Translations under genes and position numbers: made by a program
In this document: piece by piece, positions 48,051 through 59,246 of the stretch
Position numbering within the stretch: position 1 is the first letter of the stretch
How the letters are laid out: the number at the start of each line of letters is the position of its first letter
DNA from: Oenanthe sinensis
Lineage: Eukaryota; Streptophyta; Magnoliopsida; Apiales; Apiaceae
Direction: 5' to 3'
DNA: 64,000 bases
NCBI GenBank assembly: GCA_028671895.1
Contig: CM053794.1
Span: 40,874,501 to 40,938,500, forward strand
The notes under the pieces: generated by a model
What the model saw: only the letters and a program-made list of their open reading frames with translations
Told to the model about the DNA's origin: nothing
Databases searched by the model: none

Positions 48051-49096
48051 TGTTAAACATTATGAGTGTTGCAGAAGGTGGGTTGAATGCAACTTACAAA
48101 ATTATCACTATTCTTGTTAACAACAAATAAGTTAGTAATAAAAGTAAGTTATGAAATGCAAACAACTAAGTAAACAATTGAAGACATGTGTTTAACTTTA
48201 TTTTTTTTTTTTGCTACAACTGACTGGAATGAGTATTCCAGCTACAAAGTGAATTTGCTAATATTTCTTACTTGAGAGAAAACTAGCTCAGTTGCATAAG
48301 AAAAAATACTTGTGAGATATGTGTATTTATACTGAAACACATATCCTACTTATAGATGCACTTTTCCTTTGTCCTAAAATAAAACCTGAAATAGAAATTT
48401 TGATTTTCTTGATCAACCTTGTCTTCATTCTATTTGTAAATAAAGCTGTTCTGAGATGTACATAAATCTTTGACTCCTAGAACATACTTTGTCTTTTTGC
48501 TTGTCTTCTCTCAAGTTGCAGTAATAGACTTATCAGACTAGATAATAATGTCTAAATCATTCCTTGTGTTATCACTATCTAATCTGCTACCTGGAACAAT
48601 TTGTCAACTTCATTAAAAGTATATTGTCAACTTAATTCTAACTCCACTATGGTGAGAGTATCTTTGACTCCTTGAACTTTACTGTCTCCAAAGCTGCTGT
48701 CAACTATCCCTCTAAATGTGCTGTCAGTAAAACTTGTTATTTGTGAATCTACATTCTCCGCCAAGTTTACTGTCAATGAAATAGTTGTTGTCATTTGTTA
48801 ATTTGTGTTGTCACTTGAATATGCTGTCGTAGGTTTCAGTTGTAGAATGTTATTGTCAAAATCTTGACTCATGCCGTGCCTGAACACTTTGCGAACTTCT
48901 ACTTCATGAATTATTTTATTACATTTTTACAAGACAATAACTATTAGATTTACTGTCACATATTTGAACTCTGTTAAACATACTGTTACAAGTGACAACA
49001 AACATACTATCAATATCCATATGACAGTACATTTTACTTAGTTTCTTATAAATTAAAACTAAGTAATTCTAGTTGATTGCACCACAATCCCTAACA
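48051..49096. mobile_element. Solo LTR retrotransposon, 1046 bp
   Basis: Starts TGTTAAACATTATGAG and ends ACAATCCCTAACA, with inverted terminal bases TGTTA/TAACA. It is flanked by a perfect 5-bp duplication AATTG (48046-48050 and 49097-49101). No internal domain, primer site or second LTR follows, so it is a solo LTR left after unequal recombination. Interior motifs such as ACTGTCAA and TTGTCAACTT recur. Confidence 0.88.
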
Positions 49097-49140
49097 AATT
49101 GTATAACAATTAACGAGGGGTGAATAAGAGTTTATTGAGT

Positions 49141-49330
49141 AGTGCTAGGTATCCCAAAAATTGTCCCAATTTTCCCCCCAAATGATGTGGAATGATACGT
49201 GACAAGTTTTGATTCGTGGGTGCATATGTATACATGCATGGTCCCATATTATTATTAGAAAATTATCATTTACGTGATAACTCAGTATTTGAGAAAAAAA
49301 TTGAAAAATTTTCTAGGGTACCTAGCATTT
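49141..49330. mobile_element. Short MITE (about 190 bp)
   Basis: Terminal inverted repeats AGTGCTAGGTATCCCAAAAA and, read in reverse complement from the right end, AATGCTAGGTACCCTAGAAA. A diverged relative lies at about 44575-44760. Non-coding. Confidence 0.7.
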
Positions 49331-49346
49331 TTCTTAAAATAACTTA

Positions 49347-49581
49347 CTCCCTTCATCTCAAAATAATTGTCCTGTTTTGACCTTTGTTAGTTAAATTGAC
49401 CATTTTTTGACCAAATATTACACATAATATATAACTAAGAAAAAATTAAAAATATATCTAATAAACTTTAAAATGAATTTTTTATTTTTTGAAAAATGTA
49501 AAAAATTAATTTATGATCAAAATTGGATCAATTTGACCACACAAAAATAAAAAAAAGACACTTATTGTGTGATGGAAGGAG
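49347..49581. mobile_element. Stowaway-like (Tc1/mariner) MITE
   Basis: CTCCCTTCATCTCAAAATAA at the left and GTGTGATGGAAGGAG at the right form the usual Stowaway-type inverted ends, with TA on both sides (49345-49346 and 49582-49583). The related end GGACCGAGGGAGTA at about 49688-49701 points to a second decayed copy. Confidence 0.65.
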
Positions 49582-49754
49582 TATTTTTATAAAATTAATG
49601 CATTTATGATGGGTATAAGTGGAAATGTGTCATTGAATTAATGTTTTCTTAATAGACGTAAAAATTTGAAAAAAGATTACTATTATTGGACCGAGGGAGT
49701 AATGATGATAGATGCATTTGTCATAGTTTCCGAGTCTTGTGACAAAACTTAAAA

Positions 49755-50090
49755 TAATTCCGACTAAATTTAAGATTGTGACTTATGATTTAAAGTGGCT
49801 TAACGTGATAAATCGGGAGTTTAAAATGTATGTTCGGGTAATTTTGACTTGTGAGTTTTTAAAAATATAATAATAAAAATAAAAGTGACTTATGAGTAAT
49901 TTATTACATATATATAACTTTTATCAAAATAGAAAGAAAAAAAGTCACCGAAAAATGTACTTAATACTTACTTCTGGCTTTAAGTCTAGTTTATTTTTAA
50001 CTTTAAGTCGGTTTCTGACTTATTACACAAACATACATTTTAAGCTTAAAATCAGAGTTGTTTGCCAAACATGCTCTATATCGGATGCCA
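49755..50090. mobile_element. MITE family Y, copy 2
   Basis: Full-length match in the same orientation to 7845-8210 (see that entry). Ends TTTGCCAAACATGCTC. Confidence 0.65.
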
Positions 50091-50114
50091 AAATCAAATC
50101 CTATTTCGGTTATT

Positions 50115-50483
50115 AGAGCAAGTCCAACAGATTCCCTAAATGATCTACTAAACTCCAAAATAGGGATTATGACAAAAAAGTTACTCCAATAGTATGCTAG
50201 TGATTTCCTAAATCACTAGTATATTTTAAATTTCGCTAGTCATCACCTATTAATATGGATTCACTAGCCATTACCTATTTTATATTTGTGAATAAAATAT
50301 TCATTTCCCTCCTTTTTACCCTCATTTTCTCCCTCTTTTTGTCTCATTTATTATAATAATAATAATAATAATAATAAGGAACGAAAATAGGAATTGTTGT
50401 TGGAGTTGACACTATAATTGATAAATTATTAAGAGCCATTATTTTATAATATTAATAGGGAATGAGTTAACACATTGTTGGAT
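50115..50483. mobile_element. Possible Tourist-like MITE
   Basis: Left end GAGCAAGTCCAACAGATTCCCTA; the right end in reverse complement reads TCCAACAATGTG...ATTCCCTA, a gapped inverted match. It is preceded by TTA. An (AAT)n run lies inside at about 50355-50378. The right boundary is uncertain. Confidence 0.45.
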
Positions 50484-50615
50484 TTTTATGTTCTCCATTA
50501 CTATCGCAAGAATACTCCCGTTATCCGGGCCTTTTTAGCAAATTCTATATGTTAACAAGAAAGATTGATTTTGGAGTATTTGAGATTGTGACGTTAATTT
50601 ACTTAGTTTCCCTTT

Positions 50616-50734
50616 ATGACAACGAAATTTAATACTAACACCATGTTATAACTTTTTTGGTTCATTTCATATCCTTCATGACAACGAAATTTAATACCAA
50701 CACCATGCTATAACTTTTTTGGTTCATTTCATAT
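50616..50734. repeat. 62-bp tandem duplication in the pseudogene promoter
   Basis: ATGACAACGAAATTTAATAC starts copies at 50616 and 50678; both run through CTATAACTTTTTTGGTTCAT or its near match. The TTTTTTGGTTCATTTCAT part also occurs just upstream of the intact P450 (about 44949-44966), so this is conserved promoter or leader sequence that was duplicated in the second copy only. Confidence 0.8.
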
Positions 50735-51063
50735 TCATTTACAGTCTAGCTATTGAGTATTGAAGTTATGAATACAGAAGGATATAAAAAACTTGCAGTG
50801 AGTTTAGTAATAGGTTTGTTTGTGGGATGGGCATGGAGAGTTTTGAACTGGCTATGGGTGAGACCACGAAAGATGGAAAAGTGCTTGAGAAAACAAGGCT
50901 TTCACGGGAACTCCTATGGATTCTTGGTTGGAGATTCCAAAGAATACTCAGAAATGGTTAAGAATGCTAGATCAAAGTCTATCAGTCTCTCCGATGATGT
51001 TGTTCCACGTGCAAGTCCATTTATCTATCACATTGTCAAGAAATATGGTAACACTATTCATTA

Positions 51064-51190
51064 CTCCCTCCATCCCAAATTAGATGGCCCTTTTGCAAAT
51101 TTCACACATATTAAGAAGTATTAAATGATTGTAGAAGGGGTAGTTCTGAAAAATTGGTGAAAGGGACATCTAAAATGGGATGGAAGGACT
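51064..51190. mobile_element. Stowaway MITE in intron 1 of the P450 pseudogene, 127 bp
   Basis: Left end CTCCCTCCATCCCAAATTAG and right end, in reverse complement, AGTCCTTCCATCCCATTTTA, flanked by TA on each side. The intact paralogue lacks it. Confidence 0.8.
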
Positions 51191-52407
51191 TATACATAGA
51201 AATTAACAAGGAATTTTGGTGCTTAGCAGCATGTGCCATGGTATATATGCTTATGAGTTGTAAACCTTATATGTACACATGTACATGTTGCAGGCAAGAA
51301 TAGTTTCATATGGTTTGGACCGACTCCAAGGTTTCTTATTACAGATCCTGAGCTTATAAAAGAAGTGTTGACTAAGCACTACATATTCCAGAAAGAGAAG
51401 CAAAATCCAATTGTGAGAATGTTTTCTAATGGTCTGGGAATCATCGATGGGGACCAGTGGGCTCAACGCAGGAAGCTCCTTACCCCAGCTTTCCATCTTC
51501 ACGAGTTGAAGGTTCTTGATTATTTTTACTCTTGTCGAATATTATTGTTACTTTTGGTTGCTTACATCAAGTAAAAATAAACCTTTAACACACTTGTACA
51601 TACAACTGATCAGATGTTAATTTTGGTGTTTGGTTTGTAGCATATGCTACCGGTAATGTATATTAGTTGCACAGAGATGGTTAGAAAATGGAAGAAAATG
51701 GTAGAGAAGGATGAATGGAGTGAGTTTGACATTGTACCTTATCTTCATACTTTAACAAGTGATGTGATTTCACGTACAGCATTTGGAAGTAGCTATAAGG
51801 AGGGAAGCAAGGTATTTGAGATTCAGCTCGAACAGATCCAGCTTGTAATAATGTCTCTGCGAACAGCATACATTCCTGGATGGCGGTACTCCTCAATTTT
51901 GTTGCTATATATTTAATAACTATACATTTTTGCTTCTGTTCTTTTCTACATTTACATAATTACAGTATATATATATAGATTTCTACCAACGAAGAGTAAC
52001 AGGAGAATGAAGGAGCTAAATAATAAAATTCAATTATCCTTGAGAGACATTATAGACAAAAAGACAAAGGCAATGCAAGCAGGAGAAAGTAGGAGCGATG
52101 ACTTGCTTGGGGTATTACTGAAATCCATTTCCAATGAGCAACTTCAAAATGGATCAAGAAATGTTGGAATGAGCCTGGACGATGTGATAGGCGAATGCAA
52201 GCTTTTCTACTTTGCTGGAAACCACCTCCAATGTCCTTGTCTGGACATTAATTTTACTCGGCAAGCATCCTGAATGGCAAACTCGTGCCAGAGAATAGGT
52301 TCTAGGAGTTTTGGGGAGTCATGGCACACCTGATTTTGACAATCTTAACCAACTCAAAGTTGTAAGTAGTAACTCTTCTGTACAGTATACACCATATACA
52401 CAAAATA

Positions 52408-53448
52408 TGTTAGAAAATGGAAAGTTTGAGACCTAAGTTTGTAAGCTCTTGATGAAATTTTCAGAAACTAACGGTTGATAATTCATCCTACAAGGACTTG
52501 AATTATCGATTATGGATCTAAGACATTTTCTTAGTGTAATTCATAGAAAAATGAGAATCAAGTGTCATACTTTTGAATGGGTGATGTGAGTTATCCCATA
52601 TGAAATCTTAAATATTTTTAGCATATTTTTTCAGGGTCTTGAAAGGTTTTTTCAAGGGCTTTGAAAAGTAGGTTCAAACCTTATAAATGAAGCAGATTAT
52701 TTTAGGGCCTTGAATAGCATGTTCAGGGCCTTGAATTGGGGCATGAACATTTTTCGGGGGCATGAGTTTTTGCTTCAAAGCCTTGAACGGAAAATGAATA
52801 TTTTCTTTGGCTTTAAACATTAAAGTAATATTTTATATGTGTATCTATATATCTATGAATAAGTATTATTATTATTTATTAAAATAATAATAATAAGGCT
52901 CTAAAATATGTATAAATATACATATATCGATATAATATATTTTGGAGAGATTTGTAACGTTACAAATTGAAGAAATATATTGACATATCAAAACCCTAGT
53001 TGCCATGGAGTTGTAAGTAATACTCACGTTTTCTCTCTATCTCCTTCGCTCACATATACATACAAGAGATACATATGTTTTGGGTGAACTGATGTGTGGT
53101 CGTCGTTACACTCTACTGGTCTATGCCAAAATTGTGTTATGTTGTTTTATCCTGAAAGTGAATTTGCGGCATCCCAACACAGCTAGGTGGGGTGAAATTT
53201 TTTTCAAGAACAGTCGGGTATTCTCGAAGACTTGGCGACTCAGCTGATTGTACTATTTTGTTGAAAGCTACAGTGAAAACTAAGCTTTCTGACCATTTCT
53301 CTCTAAATTAGTTGTTACTGATTGCTTAATTATTTCGACCTTCGTGTTTGTTTCATTATTTGGTTCCAGTTGTCATTGTTATTGAAATTGTGATCATATA
53401 TATGTGAATTACATATAATTGAAAGTTAGTGAATTGTGATTTCCAACA
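52408..53448. mobile_element. Solo LTR, 1041 bp, in intron 4 of the P450 pseudogene
   Basis: Starts TGTTAGAAAATGG and ends TGTGATTTCCAACA, with a perfect 5-bp target duplication AAATA (52403-52407 and 53449-53453). In the intact paralogue the site is uninterrupted (TATACACGAAGTATTGATTC at about 46614-46633), which proves the insertion borders. Sequence differs from the solo LTR at 48 kb, so it is another family. Confidence 0.92.
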
Positions 53449-53818
53449 AAATATTGATACGATCACTTTTAATATTTATGTTAATCTTGTGCAGGTGACT
53501 ATGATTTTGCACGAGGTTTTAAGATTATATCCACCAGGATATACACCGACTCGAAAGGTACATGAGGAGACTACATTAGGAGGACTAACCTTACCTCCTG
53601 GAGCGGAAATATGTCTGCCGATCTTGCTTCTTAATTATGACCAAGATGTTTGGGGTGAGGACGCAAAAGAGTTTAATCCAGAAAGATTTGCAGCAAGAGT
53701 GTCCAATGCAACAAAAAATAATCTGGCAGCATATTTTTCATTCGGTTGGTGACCAAGAACATGCGTTGGACAAAACTTTGCGATGCATTGGGCAAAACTT
53801 GATTATACACAAGCTCTA

Positions 53819-54100
53819 ATTACTATTGATGTTGAGGAGCTGATATAATTTAGACCTTGTTTGTTTCATGGAAAATTAACTAATTAATTAGGAAATTAAA
53901 ATGAAAGTTTGCTTCTTATTTTCTTAGGTTTGCTTCTTCCTTCTTGGGTTTGGGCAATGTTATCTTATGTTTCAACTAAAAATTGAATTTTTTTCCGTAC
54001 AAAAAATTCAGTAACAAAACACTTCCAATTTCACCAAAAAATATTTTCGATCACAGTTAAAAAAGTATATGTTTTAAGGCTGGAAAATAATATCAACAGT
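53819..54100. other. 3' flank of the P450 pseudogene
   Basis: Diverged relative of the intact gene's 3' flank (GTTTGTTTCATGGAAAATTA; compare CCTTTGTTTCATGAAATATG). Nothing else seen. Confidence 0.4.
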
Positions 54101-54513
54101 AGGGGTGTTCATGGTGGGTTGGCAAGATTGGAACCGTTTTTTCTACCCAACCCAATTAATTCAGTTTCAAAATTTTCAACCCGTTATATTAAAAAATATT
54201 ATACAACCCAAGTTTACCCGATTTAAATCAGTTTGGGTCGGGTTGGTTCGGTTTATAATTAATATTAAAATTTAAATTTTCACATATTTAAATATAAATT
54301 GCGATAATAAAATTTAATATCTCATCGTAAATGACAAAAAACTAAAACAACGTTAACAAATTATATTCATGAATTGTAAAACTTATAAGTAATTTAATAA
54401 ATATTCAAAACTTTTAATATATAATTATTATTATATTAATGTATAATATATAAATTATCATGAAAGTATAAAATGTCGAATGTAATTATATATTATATAA
54501 CATATAACATATA

Positions 54514-56134
54514 CTAGCTTAGATCCCGTGCGATGCACGGATGAATTTTTTTAGTTTTTTAATATTTTTATTTTAATACTTTTTAATGATTTGAATTTAT
54601 TTGTATTTGTATAATAATAATTTAAATTTTATTTAATATTATATGTATATGTTTTTATATAATTTATTTGTATTTATATTTTAATAGGATAATTTTTATT
54701 TGTTTTGTATAGAGATGTATTTCACTTAAGAGATTAATGTGAGATATTTTAGTTAGAAGATTAACATTAGATTGTATTTTAGTTAGAAGATTAATATTAT
54801 AAAATTAGGCCCAATAATTAATCAATTATCCCGCCCAAATATCGACCGACTACCAAACTTTCAATGTTATCATAAATTTTAATGATATATTAAATTAAAA
54901 TTATAGGATAAACTTAATGATATATTAAATAAAAATTATAGGATAAGTGAGATTCGTAAAATAAAAAATATAGAATATAATTTAAATATAATATAATATT
55001 ATTATATCAACGTAATTATATTCTTACATAAAAGTAATGTTTATATTCTTTAAAATTATAATGTTTATGAGTTGTTTGCATGAAAGGAGGACTACTGGTG
55101 TTAGAATTGTAATGATATATTAAATTAAAATTATAGGATAAACTTTATTGATATATTAAATAAAAATTATAGGATAAGTGGGATTCGTAAAATAAAAAAT
55201 AAAAAATATAATTTAAATATAATATAATATTATCATATTAACGGAATTATATTCTTACATAAAAGTAATGTTTATATTATTTAGAATTATAATGTTTATG
55301 AGTTGTTTGCATAAAAGGAGGATTACTGGTGTTAGAATTGTATGTATGATTATATTTTTTTAAAATTATATTTTATTAAAATTCAAAGGTTAAGATTGTT
55401 TCTATGGTTCACTTAAAATTGGACGGTCAAGATCTTTTCTATGGTTCACCCAATACCATACCGACGACCAAAACTTTTAATCTTTCGATTTTAATAATAT
55501 AACTAGCTTATAACTCGTGCAACGCACGGGTGAGATTAATAAATTATATATTAATTATTTTATATGATTTAAATATATAATTTAATTTTTTTTTATTATA
55601 TCGGCTATAATAATATAATATATAATAAAAATTACTTATAGATAAAATAATGTTAGAGTTGTATATAGGGTTTATCATAAACTTTAATGATATATTAAAT
55701 AAAAATTATAGGATAAGTATGATTCGTAAAATAAAAAATATAGAATATAATTTAAATATAATATATAATATTATCTTTTGGTGATGAGTTGTATAAAAAG
55801 AGGACTACTTATGTTAGAGTTGTATGTATGATTATATTCTTTTAAAATTAAATTTTATTAAAATTCAACGGTTAAGATAGTTTCTATGGTTCATTTAAAA
55901 TTGGACGGTCGAGATCTTTTCTATGGTTCACCCAGTACCAAACCAACCGACGACCAAAACTTTTAATCTTTCGGCTTTAATAATATAATTCAACGGTTAA
56001 GATTGTTTCTATGGTTCACTTAAAATTGGACGGTTGAGATCTTTTCTATGGTTCACCCAGTACCAAACCAACCGACGACCAAAACTTTTAATCTTTCGAT
56101 TTTAATAATATAGTATAGATATAGATAGTATAGA
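54514..56134 (-). mobile_element. Helitron A, interrupted by Helitron B
   Basis: On the minus strand it begins TCTATACTA at 56134-56126 (preceded by A), is cut by Helitron B, resumes TTATATTATTAAAATCG at about 55502 and ends with CTAG at 54517-54514 followed by T. A hairpin CCGTGCATCGCACGG (plus 54526-54540) lies just before the end. An internal block of about 228 bp is tandemly duplicated (about 54880-55108 and 55109-55340). Non-autonomous. Confidence 0.75.
55503..56125 (-). mobile_element. Helitron B, nested in Helitron A, 623 bp
   Basis: The minus strand begins TCTATATCTATACTATATTA at 56125 and ends ...TATAAGCTAG at 55503, with hairpin CGTGCGTTGCACG just upstream. It lies between the A of TCTATACTA and the T of TTATATT of Helitron A, the expected A/T target. 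About 120 bp of its 5' part is duplicated in tandem (about 55866-55986 and 55987-56106). Confidence 0.8.
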
Positions 56135-56235
56135 TGTATCGGATTGGGTTGAGTTGGTTAAAATAACTTTCAACCATGGTCAACCCAATTAATTCAGATT
56201 AAATATTTTTTAAGCCCAATTTAATATCGAATTTT

Positions 56236-56737
56236 CTATTTTCGATTATATCGAATTGTGTGAGATGGAACGTGTTTTTCAGACTTCTTGAAAGAGCGTG
56301 GGATTTCAAAATTTTCATTTTTTATTTTAGGGCGTTTAAGCCTATAAGAAGGTATTATTGACTTCCTTAATATATGTGCAAAAATCAAATCAGCCAAGAA
56401 ATATGGGACGGAGGGAGTATTTTTTAAGCCCAATTTAATAATTAAGCTCTATTAGGGCGTTTTTGTGTGTCCCCAATTAGAAGAAATAAATGGTGATTTT
56501 GACAGGTAAATTAATATATGGAGTTGCTTTGGAGCCTCACTGTCGATTTCTATTCATATCCTGGTAAAGAAATCCCCAATTCATCTCTTTAAAAAATTTC
56601 AAGATTTTTGTTAAAGATTGTGCCTTTTTGTTTCTTTATTTTAGGTATTGAGCTTTATTCGGCTCAGTTTGAATTTTTTGTTTTATGCTGAAATTTTTCT
56701 ATATTTATATTAAAGATTTGTTGTGCTGATTGGTGTA
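56236..56737. other. Upstream region of the RecX-like gene
   Basis: Contains a Stowaway-type end (GGGACGGAGGGAGTA) at about 56404-56418. The promoter and 5' leader of the downstream gene must be here; no clear TATA box was singled out. Confidence 0.4.
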
Positions 56738-59246
56738 ATGTTTAAATTTAGGGTGAAAAGCAATTGTGCTATGAGGTGCTTGAAAGTGAGAAACTTTGGT
56801 TCATCAATTCCTGTTAGATACATTCCTAAGAACTCTCCGAAACCTCGAATACCATTAGTTTCTACCCCGCCCGAGAATGATTTTGAGGAGCGGGGTAAGC
56901 ACAATTGTTTAGACCCAAATTTGGGTAGGACAGAAAGTAGAGAGATTTCGAAAAGAAGAGTTGTGCCGAAAAAACCTCCCAAAAATGATAATTCGAGAAG
57001 TTTGGTTACACCTGTAAATGACTTTCATGATATATCTAGGCATGGAAGTGTAGAATCCGATGTATTAGGGTTAGAGTCAGTGGGTGGTGGAAAGATTATG
57101 GGGAAAAGCTATGCTGTAGGTGAGACGCCAGATCGAAATCATAGGCTAATTGGTAGCTTGGACTTAAATGCTGAAACAAGTCGGATTCCCTCATACCAAC
57201 TTATTTTCAAAATTCTATTTTTATTTGGACCTTTTAGGAAGTTGTATGCTTACTCGTTACAATTTGAGTGTGATTAAATGTATGATCTGAGATGCTTTGT
57301 GAACACATAGAAGTGGATGAAGAAGTTGGTGGATTTAAAAGTCTGGAAGATACTGAGGAGTTGGTATATGAAATTAGAGAAAACGAAGCTAGTGGAAAAC
57401 TTGCATTTCAGTTCAGCAAAAGTAACCAAGATGCAGAGAATATGGCTTTTGGATTCCTTTCCAGGAGGTCTGAGTATTCCACAAGAGCCTTATTATAACT
57501 TAATGCAACCGTATTATAATTTGTTGTGTTGCTACTCTGAAATGCAAATTATAAACTGTTGTTAGTTATTAAGTCCAATTTGTATTTATTTTATATATTC
57601 TCATGTTGATTTTATTTTTTATTTATTATCTTTGTCCTGCTTCTTCATTTACAGAGCATTAACAACAGTGGAACTTAGAAAGAAATTGATTGCAAAGAGA
57701 TACCCTCTTCATGTTGTCAACGAAGTGATAACTAAATTCGAGATCAGGTGGGTAGCAAATGTTAATTATAATTCTACTGTGTTATTGGCCACCAGCTTTT
57801 AATCGCCAGGGAAGAGGGAGGTGATTACTTGCTAATTCTTGATGTTGTTTTGCATTATGCAACTTGACAAACTTTGTCTGTTTTAGCTATGGGCTGTTTA
57901 TGTGTTAGTTTCGTCTGCCCATGGTTTTGTCATAGTCTTTCGGCACTTGGGGGTATCTCCTAAATTTATCATTTCTGGACTAACTGTATGTTTCTGCCAC
58001 TGGCTAAACACTTCCGCTTCATAGATATTAGTAACTGTGTCACACTTTCATTCAGTTCCAGTCATTGACCATTTTTTTAGGAAATTTCTTGATGATTTCC
58101 AGTATGCAGAAGCATTTTCTCAATCCAGGTTTTCTTCATTAAGTTGGGGTCCAGGACGAATTAAGCAAGTAAGCTGCCTGATCTGAAAACACTTCTATAT
58201 CAGGCATTGTTAAAAAAATGAATAAAATAATACAGTATTAAGATTGGGACTAAGATTCATGCCATCATTAATCATCATATTATATTAATGTCCATCAAGA
58301 TGAATTTATTATCTCTTATGTTTGTGTACACTGTTGGAATTGCACTTGCAATATAAGTTTGCTGGTCCCTGATAATTGTTTTTTCTTTCAATCTTGTATC
58401 TTATATGCAGTATGATACAGTCTAAGCTCTACTTCATCCTAGTGGATATGCCAATAGATACTGATATTAACCTTTGTGCTTCATGCACTCAATTTAATCT
58501 CTGGAATATATACAGGAATACATATTCGATCTTAATTTTGAATATACAATCATGTACAAGGGAAAAGAGGAAACAGCTTTTGAATATTTGGCATTTCTAA
58601 AAACTTGACAGTGTTTACTACAACTGAACCGTATAATTTGGAGGTCAAGAAGGTACGGTTTAACCCCTAAAGACTAGATAATACATTAAAAATAAATTTA
58701 ATTTAAATTTAAAAATATTCTGTTAAAAAACTTGAAAAGACGTGCCAGTTATAGAATCGTGAAATTCATAACTAAGAATATTGTCAATCTAGTAGTTCTT
58801 GCTTCTTTCATCCAAGGGAATGGAATGGATAGAGTAGTTTTTTTTTTGTGTGGTCTTCGCATTTATATCAGAATTGGTTTTAGGTGAAGGCAGAATGGTA
58901 GGAACTTAATTTCGTGCTTTGGAATGAAAATTTGCATTGAATGATAGATTTGTTCTTTCATCAGGCATTACACCAGAAGGGTGTAAGTGAAGCTGATGCA
59001 GAGAAGGCAATAAAACTGGTTTTCAAAGATGGTGAATCTGGAGAAGATCATCAGTCAAGAATTGGGCTGTCAAAGTCATCACTGGATCAACTATTTGCTC
59101 AAGCCTCAAAACGATGGCTGCAAGGTCAGGGTCAGCCTGTGGATAAACGGAAGTCAAAAACTATTCAGTGGCTCCGGTACCGTGGATTTAACTGGGGAGT
59201 TGTTAATGTTGTGTTAAAGAAGTTGGAGTCTGTGTTTCCTCCCTAG
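56738..59246 (+). CDS. RecX-family regulatory protein, probably organelle-targeted
   Basis: Homologue of bacterial RecX, which modulates RecA recombinase; in plants it is expected in plastids or mitochondria together with organellar RecA. Exon model: 56738-57115, 57292-57467, 57655-57747, 58081-58168, 58965-59246 (1017 bp, 338 residues). The first 120 or so residues are basic, with few acidic residues at the start (MFKFRVKSNCAMRCLKVRN), and look like a transit peptide plus spacer. The RecX domain fills the C-terminal half: ALTTVELRKKLIAKRYP, VNEVITKFE, YAEAFSQSRF, WGPGRIKQALHQKGVSEADAE and WLRYRGFNWGVVNVVLKKLE, the three-helix repeats typical of RecX. The join between exons 1 and 2 is the weakest point: the donor could be at 57115|GTAGGT or 57119|GTGAGA, and only the first keeps the phase with the acceptor at 57290-57291. 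The start could also be the Met 11 codons downstream. Confidence 0.82.

Larger units (their letters stand above)
50768..53818 (+). pseudogene. CYP72A P450 pseudogene, tandem copy of 44994-47094
   Basis: Five exons align one to one with the intact gene: 50768-51047 (280 bp, same as parent), 51294-51511 (218), 51641-51885 (245), 51979-52361 (383, parent 388) and 53495-about 53818. Lesions: (1) a 5-bp deletion in exon 4 removes the AGQDTT core (parent GCTGGCCAAGACACC, here GCTGGAAACC) and shifts the frame; (2) a GAG to TAG change in the later part of exon 4 (AGAGAATAGGTT); (3) GGG to TGA inside the haem loop (TTCGGTTGGTGACC); (4) a deletion of about 115 bp after GCGATGCA that fuses to the last codons. 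Intron 4 grew from 78 to about 1130 bp through a solo LTR. Splice sites are intact and exons 1-3 are undamaged, so damage came late and a truncated transcript is possible. Confidence 0.93.
54101..56235. mobile_element. Old hAT-like element split by Helitrons
   Basis: AGGGGTGTTCATGGTGGGTT at the left, followed by many (A/G)ACCCAACCC phrases, and TCGGATTGGGTTGAGTTGGT with CAACCCAATTAATTCAG at about 56137-56205 on the right look like two halves of one element with CCAACCC-rich ends. The Helitron block 54514-56134 sits between them. The outer right end is not clear. Confidence 0.45.

Noticed and set aside
52780..53400. Possible coding region within the P450 pseudogene's long intron
   Set aside because: It falls inside the solo LTR, which has clear ends and target duplication; no protein motif.
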